In this document: one piece after another, positions 42,801 through 55,595 of the stretch
Layout: each line of letters begins with the position of its first letter
Numbering within the stretch: the first letter of the stretch is position 1
Assembly (NCBI GenBank): GCA_032191485.1
Contig: JAVDOI010000135.1
Coordinates: forward strand, 52,501 to 116,500
Origin: Leptoclinus maculatus
Taxonomy: Eukaryota > Chordata > Actinopteri > Perciformes > Stichaeidae
Reading direction: 5' to 3'
DNA: 64,000 nucleotides
Notes under the pieces: generated by a model
The model's input: only the letters and a program-made list of their open reading frames with translations
Databases searched by the model: none
Told to the model about the DNA's origin: nothing
Position numbers and translations under genes: made by a program

Positions 42801-45800
42801 CATCTGAGTGAAGCACAAACATTGGTGTTTCATCAATGTGAGGTTGTACGTACGCAGACCAGCAGGGCAGGGATGGGTGTGCAGTTCTTATAATGGATCA
42901 TGGCCAGCAGGCTGGGCAGGTGACCCTCTCTGGCTCCAGAGAAACACAACCTGAGGGCAGAAACATCAGACGGCCCGTCAGCAGCCATATCAAAGCAGAG
43001 TATAGGAGCATGAGGGAGCATGAGGGAGCAGCTCTCACCTGGAGGAGGTGAACAGGTAGCCGTTGATCCCTCCGAAGGTGGACAGAGCCACGGAGATCGG
43101 CATGATGACGGAGAACATTCCCAGCAGCTTCTCTCCGAACGTCTGGACAGCAGAACGACAGACAGAATCACTGATGTGATGAAACACCACAACATGAATG
43201 TGAGAGATGGACAATTCTAGGGCTGCACTGAATAGTTTGACGTTGACGTTCAAATTCTAAATCAACATTTGTACGCTGCACAGCTTCTTCGTCTGTTCAT
43301 TGTGTTTAATGCCGTATTTTGGTCCAGATGAGGATCAGACAATATTATACTTTTTGTAGAATTAGATTCCAGTGGTGGCTCCGTAGGATTGATTCCGACT
43401 CGTGTGATCTAGTCCAAAAGTCAAAAGATGTTATAATTTCCAAAAACGAATTGTTCTGCTTCAATCTATATTTGTTGCCTTTTATCTGATATTGATGTAC
43501 TTTATACTCTATGATATTTATAGTATGTTATCGAAATGTATGAATTCTGGATCTACTCGTCCTCTATTGTAAATGTAATATTTATACGTCATTTTGTATG
43601 TCAAGAGTAGATGTTACATTCCACCACTGGTTGCTTGTTCCTGATCTAGAAAGTGTTTTTTTTATCCACCGCTGACCTAAATCTCCGAGAGATGAAGCAT
43701 AATTGCGACTCGTCGTCATATCGCCGCGTTACTCACTACAGCCACGGCATTGGATGACAGCAGCTCCTCGGGCGACATGGAGGAGAAGTAGGCGATGTTG
43801 GTGAGCGTGTACACAAAGGTCACCAATGGTATGGAGATGTAGATGGCGCGAGGTAGATTCCTGACCGTGGTCACACACCATGCACAGATGATACAATCAA
43901 AACCAAAAAGAGCGATCAAACATGCATGAAGGTTTGGGTTCACACACAATCATAAAATGTAGAAACTGGTGGCAGAGCGCAGCCAGTGTGAATGGTAAAT
44001 GGCAACCAACACAAAACTCTCCAATAACTAGCCTCATTGTTTTGAACTTTTATCAGTTTTCTGCTGCAAGAAAACACAAACAGAAAATATGGATCTCCTT
44101 TGACGAACACAGTTCATAAAATAGTTGAGAGTAAACTGGGGAGAAAATGCAAATGAGCCACCGGTTATGTATAAAAAGTAAAACTGAAACTGACATCACA
44201 CCAAACATGACATCACAAAAAAAGAGTAGATGTACAGATATGAAAGGAATAGTTCATATTACACGTTAGTGTGAAACCGACAATTTGTTTTAAAAACGGG
44301 CCCAGAACTATTCCTGCACATTTTGCCTCGTAAAACGACAAATTGTCATGCTACACTTTGTTTTTTGTACAGATTAAACAAACACAACACAACATGCAAA
44401 AGAAGATGCTGGTCGGTGGATTTTGTTACCGTTGGACGGAGCCAGGCTAGCTGTTTCCCTCTATTCCCAGTCTTTATGCTAAGCTAAGATAACCGGCTGC
44501 TGGTGCCACCTCAATATTTAATGAACAGATAAGAGAGTGGTATCGATCTTCTCTGCCAGAAAAACAATGTCAAACTATTCCTTTTAAGATTTGATTTAGA
44601 CAAAAGCTGCCCCTGAAAAAAAAGCCCCAAATGTCGCCAACAGTCTGAGCAAGCGGAGCAAACAAACAAGCTGAGTCGGAAGCTGGAAGATGTTGAGAAG
44701 GTGATGACAAAAGTGGGTATATTCACCGTCTGGGTTCAATCACTTCCTCCGTGACGTAGTTGAGGAAGTTCCAGCCACTGAAGGCGAAGGACGCCTGCAG
44801 GAAGGCCAGAGCGATCTGACCCACCGTCGGCGTCCTTTCCATGGCGAAGGCCACCTGGGGAGTCAGCGCCTCGTAGTTCCCTGGAAAGATAAATCAGACA
44901 TTTGAGTGGTTTCTTTCTTCTTCAGGGGAGCAGCAAAGCTTTATGGGTCACAGGCTGAGGATGTTACCCTTGCAGATCTGGACCAGGCCGACCACAATGA
45001 TGAGGCCCAGAGCCATCAGCTTCCCCACCGTGAAGACGTCCTGGATCCTGGTGGCCATACGAACGCTGGAGCAGTTCACCCAGGTCAGCAGCACTGAGCA
45101 GAAAACACACCGTTGAGGATCACAGTCAAACCAGGAGGGCTCTGGGAAAACCGGTTTAAGCTAAGGTTGGTGATCTTCTTCAAAAACATTTTGTTGCAAT
45201 TCCCTTTACATCAGCAATCAATAAATCAATCAATGTCACATGGCTGTAATAAGCCAATAGGTCCAGTAATTTAATTCAGCCTGAATGTAATGATTGGACG
45301 GGCTACCTGTCTACCTACGTTCACTGTGCCTGTTAGCTTAACAGCTGTGAGTACTAACCGCAGACTGTGTATAAGAAGTGTACGTAGTCATCGTGACGTC
45401 ACTCATTGGTTTGTGGACTGACGTTATGAAGCCTGGAGTTCAGTGATTTCGCCGTCACCATCTTGGATCTGTTGGTTTTTATTTGCAACCAGTGAACAGG
45501 AAGTGACCACATCTGGACTGAGGAGGAGCGACGTAGAGACGCCGTATACGTCTCTGGTAGAGACCTGTCAATCACTGTGTAGCCCCGCCCCTAAAGCATC
45601 CCCTGCTTTATGGTCTGTTTGACTCTAAATGGACCATAAGTTACTAAATGAACATCATGCTGTATTGAAGAAGACTTGAAACTAGAGATTGAGACCATAA
45701 ACTCATGTTTACAATGTTTACTGAGGTAATAAATCAAGAGAGAAGTAGAGTCATTTTCTCATAGACTTCTATAGAACCAGAGGAGTCGCCCCCTGGTGGA

Positions 45801-48800
45801 CACTAGAGAGAATGCAGCTTTAACACATGAAGCAACGACTTCACTTAAAGAACCGGAGGATGCCGCCTGGTACTAACAGTAGCCATGTTGGTTGTTTATG
45901 GTCATTATGATAATTTTGTCTGTCATTGAGTTTCTATTCACTGTGTTGGAGCTACTTTCATTAGTTTGATTATTTTGTTGTTACTTTTGTATTTATTTTA
46001 GTTGACACTAGGGGGCACTATAACCAGGCCAGGCACTTGTTTAGGTGAAGGGTTATAGGTGGTAGGTATGTCTATATCAGGTGATGCAGCAGGAAGGGAC
46101 ATGTTTTTATACCAGAGCAAGAGAGAGACTGCAGGAGGAATGTTTGCTTTTGTTCACAACAACAAATTCAACCTAAAACACAGTTTAAAATTTTCAATTT
46201 ATTCGGACAGAACCAGGATAATGATGTCTGCTTACAATGGTAAAAGGATTGTTTCTACACTGTATATAACTATAATAATATATTTCACGTTAATTCCCAT
46301 ATAAGGTTTCTGCCTTGAATATTCACAGAATTCTACAAAACCTATGTCGGACCACATGTCGTAGTCTTCTAGCATAAAAAGGCCCTTAAAATCTAGTATG
46401 GGTCAAGCTTCAAAAACACTGGATCCTACATTTCCCATAATGCAACTCAGCAGCATCTTTTCATTAAATACAAACATCCTCAAAACTCCACGCCTCCAGT
46501 TTGTTTTCTGTTATGAGTTTGTATTGATTTTTTTTTTTTTTGCTTTTTGTCTCAAAACCCAAACTGAGATAACCCTGATGACATCACCACAGTGTGACAT
46601 CATCCAGGGTATTTCCTCAGACTTGACAAAAGTTCCCGCAGAGCAACAGAAGACTTTATACAACGGGCCTGTTGTTACTAACCATGTTGAGAAAAAGTGA
46701 CTTTAAAAACGTACGATTGTGCAAGAGTGCTCCTTTAAATGCTTCAGCACCCGTAGAGTCACTACATTGGGGAGCCGGTGCTGGTGTTCCTGCCGGCGGT
46801 GGGCGGCAGCAGCCAGTTGCCATGGGAGGCAGGAATGTGGGAAACGGGCGAGCGAGGGAGGGCGCGATTGTTTCACCTCGTCCATCATTGTCACCGGCTT
46901 TGCCCCGCTCTCTCTCATGGTGGCCTCGCTCTCCGACACAAAGACGAGCTGTCAGCCCCACAAAACAGACCACTTCCGTTGCGAAGAGCAAACAAAACGT
47001 GGCAAGGCCTCCCCCCCCCCCCCCCCCCCCCCACTGCAACCCCAAGAATCCTGGGCAGAGCTCACGTTTCAGCATCCAGCTCCCCAAAAAAAACAAGTGA
47101 ATGATGGAGTCAGAGGAGAGGAACCACACACTGAAGTCTCGCCGTTTCACCTCGCAGACGTGATTTCACGCCAGACGGTTATTTACTCATTGACAGGACA
47201 AAGAGGCTTTGTGGATTAATGGCGTTCAGTGCAGGTACCAAGCAATTAGGCAGCCTGACGGGTCCACACGGACTAATGTGGACTCAGCTCCGGGCTGCAT
47301 AACACTGACATCCTGCATCGTGGGCCTTAGTCCTGTCACTTCCAGTACTGACAGTCCTGAAAGTTCTTATGCAGCATTTCTTTTTTGATACAATCAATTT
47401 CTGATGGGAACACGAGGAGCGAAGAAGCTGCTCTCACGTCCCCAAACTCTGCAGATACTTTTTGCTGAGGTTAATTATCTAGTTTTTCCTTCTTCCATGA
47501 AATATTAACAACGCAAAGTGGAGTCCGTCACCTTTGAGCCCTTTGCTAATTGTTCAAGTCCGACTGTACATTTTGTAAAAAGGTTTCGGGTGTGCTTGTT
47601 GGAAGTGACCATATCTGGACTGAGGAGGAGTGACGTAGAGACGCCGTATACGTCTCTGGTGTTGACCTGTCAATCACTGTGTAGCCCCGCCCCTAAAGCA
47701 TCCCCTGCTTTATGGTCTGTTTGACTCTAAATGGACCATAATGTACTAAATGAACATCATGCTGTATTGAAGAAGACTTGAAACTAGAGATTGAGACCAT
47801 AAACTCATGTTTACAATGTTTACTGAGGTAATAAATCAAGAGAGAAGTAGAGTCATTTTCTCATAGACTTCTATAGAACCAGAGGAGTCGCCCCCTGGTG
47901 GTCACTAGAGAGAATGCAGCTTTAACACATGAAGCTTTGGCTTCACTTTAAAGAACCGGAGGTTGCCGTCTGGTCCAAACCTTTCGATTAACCTGTCCAA
48001 TCACAGCACAGCGACTCTAACTAGACTCAGCAGGTCTGTCACTTTTTGGATTTCTCCATGTGATAAAACCAGCTTTTGTTTTCCAAACTACAGAAAATAA
48101 ACATCCCATCTTCTAGTCCTGCTCTCCTACTACAGCCATACAAAAAGGTATTTAAAAAGCCTTCAGCCAGCTGTTACATAAGAGACTCTTCACATGTGAC
48201 CACTTCCCCTCTGACTCACAAAGGATCAGACCTGTAGTTTATTGATGAGCCGGATTATGATTAGAGAGGAAAGATCAGGATCCACCAGCGGCAGCCGCAA
48301 GACAATCATCCTTCATGAATGATGCAGGCGTGCTGAGAGCCAGTCGCAGCACAAACACCATCTCTCCATGCAGAATCAAATACAGAGCAGTAGTGGAGCT
48401 GCTGTGTGCGATGGCGTGTTCGGCCCGTTGTAGGTAGAAATGAATAAATGACGGAGCCGGGGGGAGGGGGGGTATTACTCAGAGAAAGAACTCAAGGTTT
48501 ACGAGATAAAAGTCGTACATTTCTGGGAAATATAAAGTCGTGAAATGTTTTGTCAAGGTACCACGTTGTTTTCCTGTAAATTTGCCAATAATCTCAGAGA
48601 ATATCTAAACCTTTCACATAAATGTACAACTTATTTTGCGAAATTTTTTGATTTTTCTTCTCGGAAATTCACTAAACCTCAAAGAAAACCTACTTCTTTC
48701 TTTAATCTCTGAGATTCTTTTGCTAAAATAAAAGTCCTGCATTCAAAATCTTACTCAAGTTAAGGAATGAAGATATTAGTATCATCAAAATATACTTATA

Positions 48801-51800
48801 TTAGTATATATAATATAATATATATTATTTTATTGGGTTGAAATGATTGATGCATTATTGAGTTTGATGTTGAGCTCATTTTATTTACTTCATACACTGC
48901 TGAGTAGTTTAATCTATAATAACACATCATCATTTATGAACTGATTATATTTAGGAATCTAAATCTGCAAAGTAACTAAAAGTATCAAATAAATGTAGTG
49001 GAGTAAAAAGTTCCCTCTGAAATACTCAAGTATAGTACAAGTACCTCAAAATTGTGGTTAAGTACAAAAGTGCAGTACTTGGGTAAGCGCCTGTTTCATG
49101 CTAAACATATATTGTTTTTTAATACAGAGTCCTTCATCTCTCCCTCCATGTAGGAGAATCTGAGGAAGAAAGGAAGAATTAAAATCAAAAGACTGCAGAC
49201 GGTGAAGAAGCCACTTACGGAGACAGGTGGCCGACAGCATCCGTGTCGCCATGTAAGGAGGAACGCAGTCGGGGAAGACGGGCTGCAGGACGTAGCTGGA
49301 GAACGTGAGGGCGATGACGGCCAGCGTGGTCGGGTACATGATGAGGACGGCGCTCCACAACAGGAGGAACCTGAAGGAGAGGACGACCCTCAGCAAACGA
49401 ACACTCTGCATACTTTAGATCACACACATGACACACACGTGACATTCACTACTACTGCCACAGGTGAGGTTTCTCTGCTGCATTGAGGCAGTTTACGACC
49501 ATGCTGCAGAGGGCAGCAACTCACTTTTGAATGTTTTCATTACGGATTATCCGACAATTATTATTATTATTTATATTTGATAACAAACTTATAATTGCAG
49601 CTGTAATGCGTTTTACTCATGGTCCCACAAATGTGAATGTAGTAAAAAAAAAAAGTGACGATGAACAGGAATTCACATTATAAACACAAGTGAATATCTA
49701 ACAATTAGGTCTCAATTTTGCACATTGGGTGTGTGAATTGGGAGGAATTGTTGTGTAAGTGCACTAAAATGTTAAATGTATATTAAATTAAATTAAATGT
49801 AATGTTGGTGAATAAAGGAAATGTAAAAAATATTTTGGGTTGACTGCACCCAAAAAAAGTTATTCTTTGAATTAACTTAATATAATCATGGAAAGTATTT
49901 CCACAATTAAACTGTTTTATTTACACACAAAGCAATTCTGTTGGTCAACTTAATTTACTCCTGTAAAATGAGTTTGAACAACCCTATTAAGTTAAGTCGG
50001 ACCCAACCCAGAACTAAACCTAATAAATTAAGTTGATCCGACCCCAGTAAGTTAAGTTGGACCAACATAATTGCTTGATGCTTAAAGAAAGCAGTTTAAT
50101 CGTGTGGAAATACTTTCCAAGATTGTATTAAGTTCGTTGAAAGCGTTGTTTTTTGGTGTGTAATAGCTGTGGTGTTAGTGTCCCGTTTTCAATGGAGAGT
50201 TTTAATGTTTAAAAAAACTATAATAAATAAATCCACCTTCACCCCAGGTAGCTGCATTGCTTCATCCACAGGTGGTGTAAATGTGTTACACCTGGTTGCT
50301 ACTTACTTTGACTTATTGATGGACGTTTATGGCAAAATTTGAAGAAAGTCCCTCAAGTATTTCCTCAGATATCGTATTCAGGGTTACGGACGAACAAATT
50401 ACCGAACGGACGGATGGACGGACAACCCAAAAGCATAATGTCTTCGGTCTCGCCAGCACGGCAGCATGAAAATATCCGAAACACATACCCTGAATTATTT
50501 CCTTTACACTAGTAGTCCACTGTCTCGTAGTGGTGCTAATGTCTGGTGAAAGCTGTTGCACCCTGTACCCCGTCCTCTGCAGAAGACCCAAACCTTCCCA
50601 CAAAGCACGGTCACTAACCGAGAGTTAACTACCGCCACGCACCGAGCTGAGTAACGTCCACTGATTCTGCCATCGGACTCTACGTGGACTCCTCGTGATA
50701 GTACAGCAGAAGCTCTCCACTCACCCCATCAGACCGCCGAATATCTCGGTGACGTAGGAGTAGTCTCCCCCGGACTTTGGGATGGTGACGCCCAGTTCAG
50801 CATAGCAGAGTGAGCCCAAGGCCGCGATGCAGCCCCCGAGCACCCAAACCACCAACGCCAGGCCCACCGAGCCCGAGTGCTCCAGGACCCCCTTTGGAGA
50901 GATGAAGATCCCGGAGCCGATGATGTTCCCTGAGGAGAGGAGGGAGAAGGTATCAGGAGGTGTATTATTTCTGTTCACAAAATAAAACAAAGCCTCCGCT
51001 TGTTATCCAGATAAAACATGGAAATCACATGTTAATACCAGGTGGACTTGAGGTCTTCATATCCACGGAAACAAGGGGATCTGACTTCTTCCTTCCTGTG
51101 TGAATGTGTCTTTTCACTTCTTGTGTTTTTTGCATGTGATCACAGGTGTGGACTCGAGTCACATGACTTGGATTACATATCGATGGTGCTATCGATAACA
51201 TCGATAGCATCGAGCAACACATCCGTGTACAACGGTTCGTATATCACACGAGAAGTTACTGGTGTGTTTTCCTACAAAAGTCCAGCAACTCGTGTCAATG
51301 TCCGCTCGTTACATGAATACAGTCTTTTCAAAATAAACTTCTGTCGTCACAGGAAACTTTAAGTTTAGACAACAAAACTACTCGGTTAAGTTTAGGAAAA
51401 GGTCGTCGTAAAACTGACCATGAAAGTGCTGTAACTACATGACGCAGAAAGACCCCCCCCCCCCCCCCCCCCCCCGCCCCCCCCGTGTGCTTTAGTGGTC
51501 TTTATACTTCCTCGTTCATAATTACAAGAATAAAATACGAAATATTTTTTGCAGGTGTGCAACGTCAGTCCACAACCCACTGGATGACGTCAGGACCACT
51601 ACGTCCACTTCTTATAAACAAGTCTTTGGACTTGAAACAGAACTCGCTCTTCTCTTGTTGGACTCGTTGGTTTTGACTCGACAGCAAAACAAAGACTTTG
51701 CCTCACTTCTACATATTCTTTAATTTCTTAAAGATATAAAGAACCTAACAGCTGGTGAGGATAAAAATATACATTAATCCAGCCCAACATTTGCCCACAT

Positions 51801-54800
51801 TAGCATCAGCATGCTCACACGGCCCATGTGACTTGTTTGGAAGAGGTTTTCTCATGGTATGCATCACCAAGAGCATCCCCAACATTTCTTTACTTAAAAA
51901 AACAGCAGTTGAGAGACCTCAGTCTGCACAATCCAAACCGTTCCCCTGTGAGTTTATACAGAGGGCATTAAAACACAAAGAGCTCTATACCGGAGTGAGT
52001 TAGAGAAGGAGGTAAAGGCCATCACTCAGGCCCGGGACAATCCCTCCTGCCCCGGAGCCTCAGTATGCAGCGTAGAGTACCAGCAGATCCGACGCATTCA
52101 GACTACAGCGCTACCAGTAGCGCGGCAGAAAGCAGCCAAGTGGCACAGACGGCCATTACATAACCAGACATAAATTATCCACTCGAGGGCTGCAGAGGTG
52201 GGAAGTGACCGACTCACCTCCTGCATCCTGCAGCTTCCTAGAAGTGACAAAAAACTAAAAAACTGATTGTGGTGTTGTGCAGATGAAGCTCTACAAAAAG
52301 AGGTGCAGTTCACTTTAAAGTGGCAATAAAATGTCTGTTAAGTATCGATCGCTGAGGGAGGAGATCGAGCCGATGGCCCGCTCATGAAGGTATCGTGCAA
52401 TATTTATATATTTGCAGTGTTACAAACAGTTTTTCCTCCATTCTATGCACTCAAACGCCTGTTAATGTGGATTTTCCTTTGTTTCCACTCAAAGAAGACA
52501 TTGAAATCTTAAGGAATGCCACTTTAATCTGGAGGCAGAAAGTGACTCTTGATGCTGATCCCGGAGCAGCCAGCTTGTTCACTCAGCTGCTCTCTGAATG
52601 GAAAAGGTGCTTCAGCATTCTGCACACGGGACCTTTCTCGTCTTTTTGCAACAAAACTAAAAAATGTCCGCCTCAAAGCGAGCGACAACAGCTGAGCCGA
52701 AAGAGGGAAAACGTGGTCCAGTTAGCCAAAAGAGCTAAAGATCAGACCTCACGAGGGTCACGGCTGTGACTGCTGGGATCCCGTCCTGCAGGACGCCTGA
52801 ACGCCTCTAAATGGACTGCAAAGTGATTTAAATATTTCCTCTCATTCAAGATTAGGGACTTAAGCTTTGTTTGTACTCCTACATGACGCCTTACAGCGTT
52901 CATTCTGAGACACCAGAGGACCAACAAACGAGCGTCACTCAGAGGTCTGATCATAGACCGAAGGTGTAACCTCCACTATAGAGACGAGGGATGTTATTAT
53001 CTGTAAACTCATATCTCATATTCATAAACTACTTTATTACCTAAGTATTACATGTGTTATAAAGAAACATCCTGTAAACTGTCTGACTTTGATTGATTGT
53101 AACAGTGTTTCTAAAACAGGAGAGAAACACGAATACATGTTCTACATGAACTGATGGAGGTCTGATAGAGGATCAGGACCAAGGATCAGGACTACACTGA
53201 GACTGGGTCACATAGAGGATCAGGACTAACTGAGACTGGGTCACATAGAGGATCAGGACCAAGGATCAGGACTACACTGAGACTGGGTCACATAGAGGAT
53301 CAGGACTAACTGAGACTGGTTCATATAGAGGATCAGGACTACACTGAGACTGGTTCATATAGAGGATCAGGACTAACTGAGACTGGTTCACATAGAGGAT
53401 CAGGACTACACTGAGACTGGGTCACATAGAGGATCAGGACTAACTGAGACTGGTTCACATAGAGGATCAGGACTAACTGAGACTGGTTCACATAGAGGAT
53501 CAGGACTACACTGAGACTGGTTCATATAGAGGATCAGGACTAACTGAGACTGGTTCATATAGAGGATCAGGACTAACTGAGACTGGTTCATATAGAGGAT
53601 CAGGACTAACTGAGACTGGTTCATATAGAGGATCAGGACTAACTGAGACTGGTTCATAGAGGATCAAGACTAACTGAGACTGGGTCATAGAGGATCAGGA
53701 CTACACTGAGACTGGGTCACATAGAGGATCAGGACTACACTGAGACTGGTTCATAGAGGATCAGGACTAACTGAGACTGGTTCATAGAGGATCAGGACTA
53801 CACTGAGACTGGGTCACATAGAGGATCAGGACTAACTGAGACTGGGTCATAGAGGATCAGGACTACACTGAGACTGGGTCACATAGAGGATCAGGACTAC
53901 ACTGAGACTGGTTCATAGAGGATCAGGACTAACTGAGACTGGGTCATAGAGGATCAGGACTAACTGAGACTGGGTCACATAGAGGATCAGGACTAACTGA
54001 GACTGGGTCACATAGAGGATCAGGACTACACTGAGACTGGTTCATATAGAGGATCAGGACTAACTGAGACTGGTTCATATAGAGGATCAGGACTACACTG
54101 AGACTGGTTCATATAGAGGATCAGGACTACACTGAGACTGGTTCATATAGAGGATCAGGACTAACTGAGACTGGTTCATATAGAGGATCAGGACTACACT
54201 GAGACTGGTTCATATAGAGGATTAGGACTACACTGAGACTGGTTCATATAGAGGATCAGGACTAACTGAGACTGGTTCATATAGAGGATCAGGACTAACT
54301 GAGACTGGTTCATATAGAGGATCAGGACTAACTGAGACTGGTTCATATAGAGGATCAGGACTAACTGAGACTGGTTCATATAGAGGATCAGGACTACACT
54401 GAGACTGGTTCATATAGAGGATCAGGACTAACTGAGACTGGTTCATATAGAGGATCAGGACTACACTGAGACTGGTTCATATAGAGGATCAGGACTAACT
54501 GAGACTGGTTCATATAGAGGATCAGGATTAACTGAGACTGGTTCTTTTAGAGGATCAGGACTACACTGAGCCTGGGTCATAGAGAGGATCAGGACTAACT
54601 GAGACTGGTTCATATAGAGGATCAGGACTACACTGAGACTGGTTCATATAGAGGATCAGGACTACACTGAGACTGGTTCATATAGAGGATCAGGACTAAC
54701 TGAGACTGGTTCACATAGAGGATCAGGACTAACAGACTGGTTCACATAGAGGATCAGGACTAACAGACTGGTTCACATAGAGGATCAGGACTAACTGAGA

Positions 54801-55059
54801 CTGGTTCACATAGAGGATCAGGACTAACAGACTGGTTCAGGACCAGGTAAAAGCTCCTCACAGTACTTAACGTTTGAACCTTAATGCAGGTTATCTAACC
54901 TCTCTGGTCTTGTTTTTTAAGTCCTATTTAGAGTGAAAAAAGTGACTTTTGGTGCTGAAGTTTGGTTGAAACCAGCTGGTTCTCCATCAGCCTCCTGAGA
55001 GGTGAACGTAATATTAATAACCCACCAGTTATGTTTAAGAGCAGAGTGATGCAGACATG

Positions 55060-55117
<58 letters not shown>

Positions 55118-55595
55118 CTGCTGGCCGTTCTGCTCCAGCAGACAATGTTCTTCTGCTTGACCACCAGACTGCTGCTGGACTTCACATTATTTTAGCCACG
55201 TAAGCACTTACAACTCAGTTTGGATGAACATGCAAACAAACATGGAGACTTTGTGACGAACACACACACACACACAACCCCCCATGTAGTGGTCCACAGG
55301 AGCTTTATCTAAGCCTGCTTGTCATGCATCGGGTCCTGCTCAGAGACACTTTGGTATGTAACTCTCTGCAGCTCTCTGCTTTTTGTTTTTTTCCTGCCTC
55401 ACCTATGATGATGGTGCACGCGCTCAGCAGCCCGATCTCCTTCTTCAGCGTCACCCTGTCGGGGATTTTCTCCTCCTCCTCCTTCTTCCTCCTCTTCTTC
55501 TCCTCCTGCTGCTGCTTCTTCTTCTTCTTGCCGTCCGTCACGGTGCCGTGCGGCCGGCAGCTGATGCCCCCGCTGCTGCCGTTCTGTCCATCCAT
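39822..55595 (-). CDS. slc7a10: Asc-1-type neutral amino-acid transporter SLC7A10, complete
   Basis: Light subunit of a heteromeric exchanger for small neutral amino acids (in mammals D-serine, glycine and alanine), paired with the 4F2 heavy chain at the plasma membrane. Coding exons: 55403-55595, 50725-50929, 49219-49370, 44968-45093, 44727-44880, 43737-43860, 43039-43142, 42854-42950, 40569-40718, 40055-40232 and 39822-39952 (stop TAA). All junctions are GT/AG and phases chain to 537 residues; human has 523. KKEIGLLSACTIIIG and ISPKGVLEHSGSVGLA match SLC7A10 better than SLC7A5, A6 or A8. The substrate-site GSGIF motif is at 69-73. Cys168 in VFPDCVPP fits the heavy-chain disulfide. The family has 12 membrane helices. 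The ATG at 55595 is chosen for its Kozak context (gacATGg) and length; an upstream in-frame ATG at 55724 is possible. Residues 23-43 are nearly all Lys, Gln, Glu and Arg. The a/b paralogue is unresolved. Confidence 0.95.
40307..40465. repeat. Dispersed repeat, 3'-end copy
   Basis: Shares gtaataaatcaagagagaag, gtcgccccctggtggacact and gaaccggagg with the copies at 45361-45875 and 47605-47973. Lies in the slc7a10 intron between exons 40055-40232 and 40569-40718. Confidence 0.7.
41030..41620 (+). pseudogene. Possible DIRS-type retrotransposon gag remnant
   Basis: A 189-codon open frame whose end (GKGMASMLVAQR, then DRDRDIYLDKPASTEG) resembles the conserved Gr-Ma-lV-qER / LD-P-s-eG block of fish DIRS-like gag proteins. 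RWHLNEVRTAMDYILC precedes it. No reverse transcriptase or recombinase was seen. It sits in the slc7a10 intron 40719-42853, antisense to the gene. The match is from memory. Confidence 0.4.
42257..42585. repeat. Two diverged direct repeats, about 90 bp each
   Basis: taaagagga, then cctc(ct)cagacatctgactg and gacacaatcaag recur at 42257-42345 and 42487-42585. An element end or small duplication; class unknown. 41621-42256 and 42586-42853 show no gene. Confidence 0.5.
44245..44590. repeat. Second copy of the AGCCAGGCTAGC repeat
   Basis: Carries ggagccaggctagctgtttc, atgctaagctaagataacc and gagagtggtatcgatcttct; partner of 12356-12625. In the slc7a10 intron between exons 43737-43860 and 44727-44880. 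Confidence 0.55.
45361..45875. repeat. Dispersed repeat, longest copy (about 515 bp)
   Basis: From cagactgtgtataagaagtg to gaaccggaggatgccgcctg. It shares its right 370 bp with 47605-47973 and its last 150 bp with 40307-40465. No coding capacity; a SINE- or MITE-like fish family. Confidence 0.7.
45876..47604. other. slc7a10 intron, no gene
   Basis: Open frames on both strands near 46656-47219 are not recognisable proteins and include a poly-C run (about 47010-47032). Confidence 0.5.
47605..47973. repeat. Dispersed repeat, 5'-truncated copy
   Basis: Same family and orientation as 45361-45875, very high similarity across gagacgccgtatacgtctct and ccccgcccctaaagcatccc. Confidence 0.75.
48725..49085. 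repeat. 'agtcctgcattcaaaatc' dispersed element
   Basis: Contains aagtcctgcattcaaaatct, gcaaagtaactaaaagtatc and acaagtacctcaaaattgtg, arranged as in the element family of 20024-20400. Ends about 130 bp from slc7a10 exon 49219-49370. 47974-48724 has nothing identifiable. Confidence 0.55.
49847..50158. mobile_element. Palindromic MITE, 312 bp
   Basis: The left arm (cacccaaaaaaag ... aatcatggaaagtatttcca ... aattaaactg) is the imperfect reverse complement of the right arm (cagtttaatcgtgtggaaat ... ttttttggtg), about 90 bp per arm. The central part repeats ttaagttg(g/a)(t/a)cc. No ORF. Confidence 0.7.
50290..50500. repeat. Dispersed repeat remnant (ggacggacaacccaaaagca)
   Basis: The gacggatggacggacaaccc plus ataatgtcttcgg ending is a pattern I associate with a fish repeat. 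Low certainty. Confidence 0.3.
51451..51484. repeat. Poly-C tract
   Basis: About 33 C with a single G, in the long first intron of slc7a10 (50930-55402). The rest of 50930-53160 carries repeat-like ggactcgagtcacatgactt near 51150 and no recognisable gene. Confidence 0.85.
53165..54835. repeat. About 33-bp minisatellite, roughly 50 copies
   Basis: Unit agaggatcaggactaactga plus gactggttcatat, with alternatives ctacactgag, gggtcaca and shortened catag. In slc7a10 intron 1. Confidence 0.95.
55062..55115. repeat. (GT)n microsatellite
   Basis: About 26 GT repeats, some 290 bp from the slc7a10 exon 1 donor. Confidence 0.9.

Noticed and set aside
46656..47219. Overlapping 100-166-codon frames on both strands
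   Set aside because: No recognised domain, a poly-C run inside, and location in an slc7a10 intron; treated as chance.
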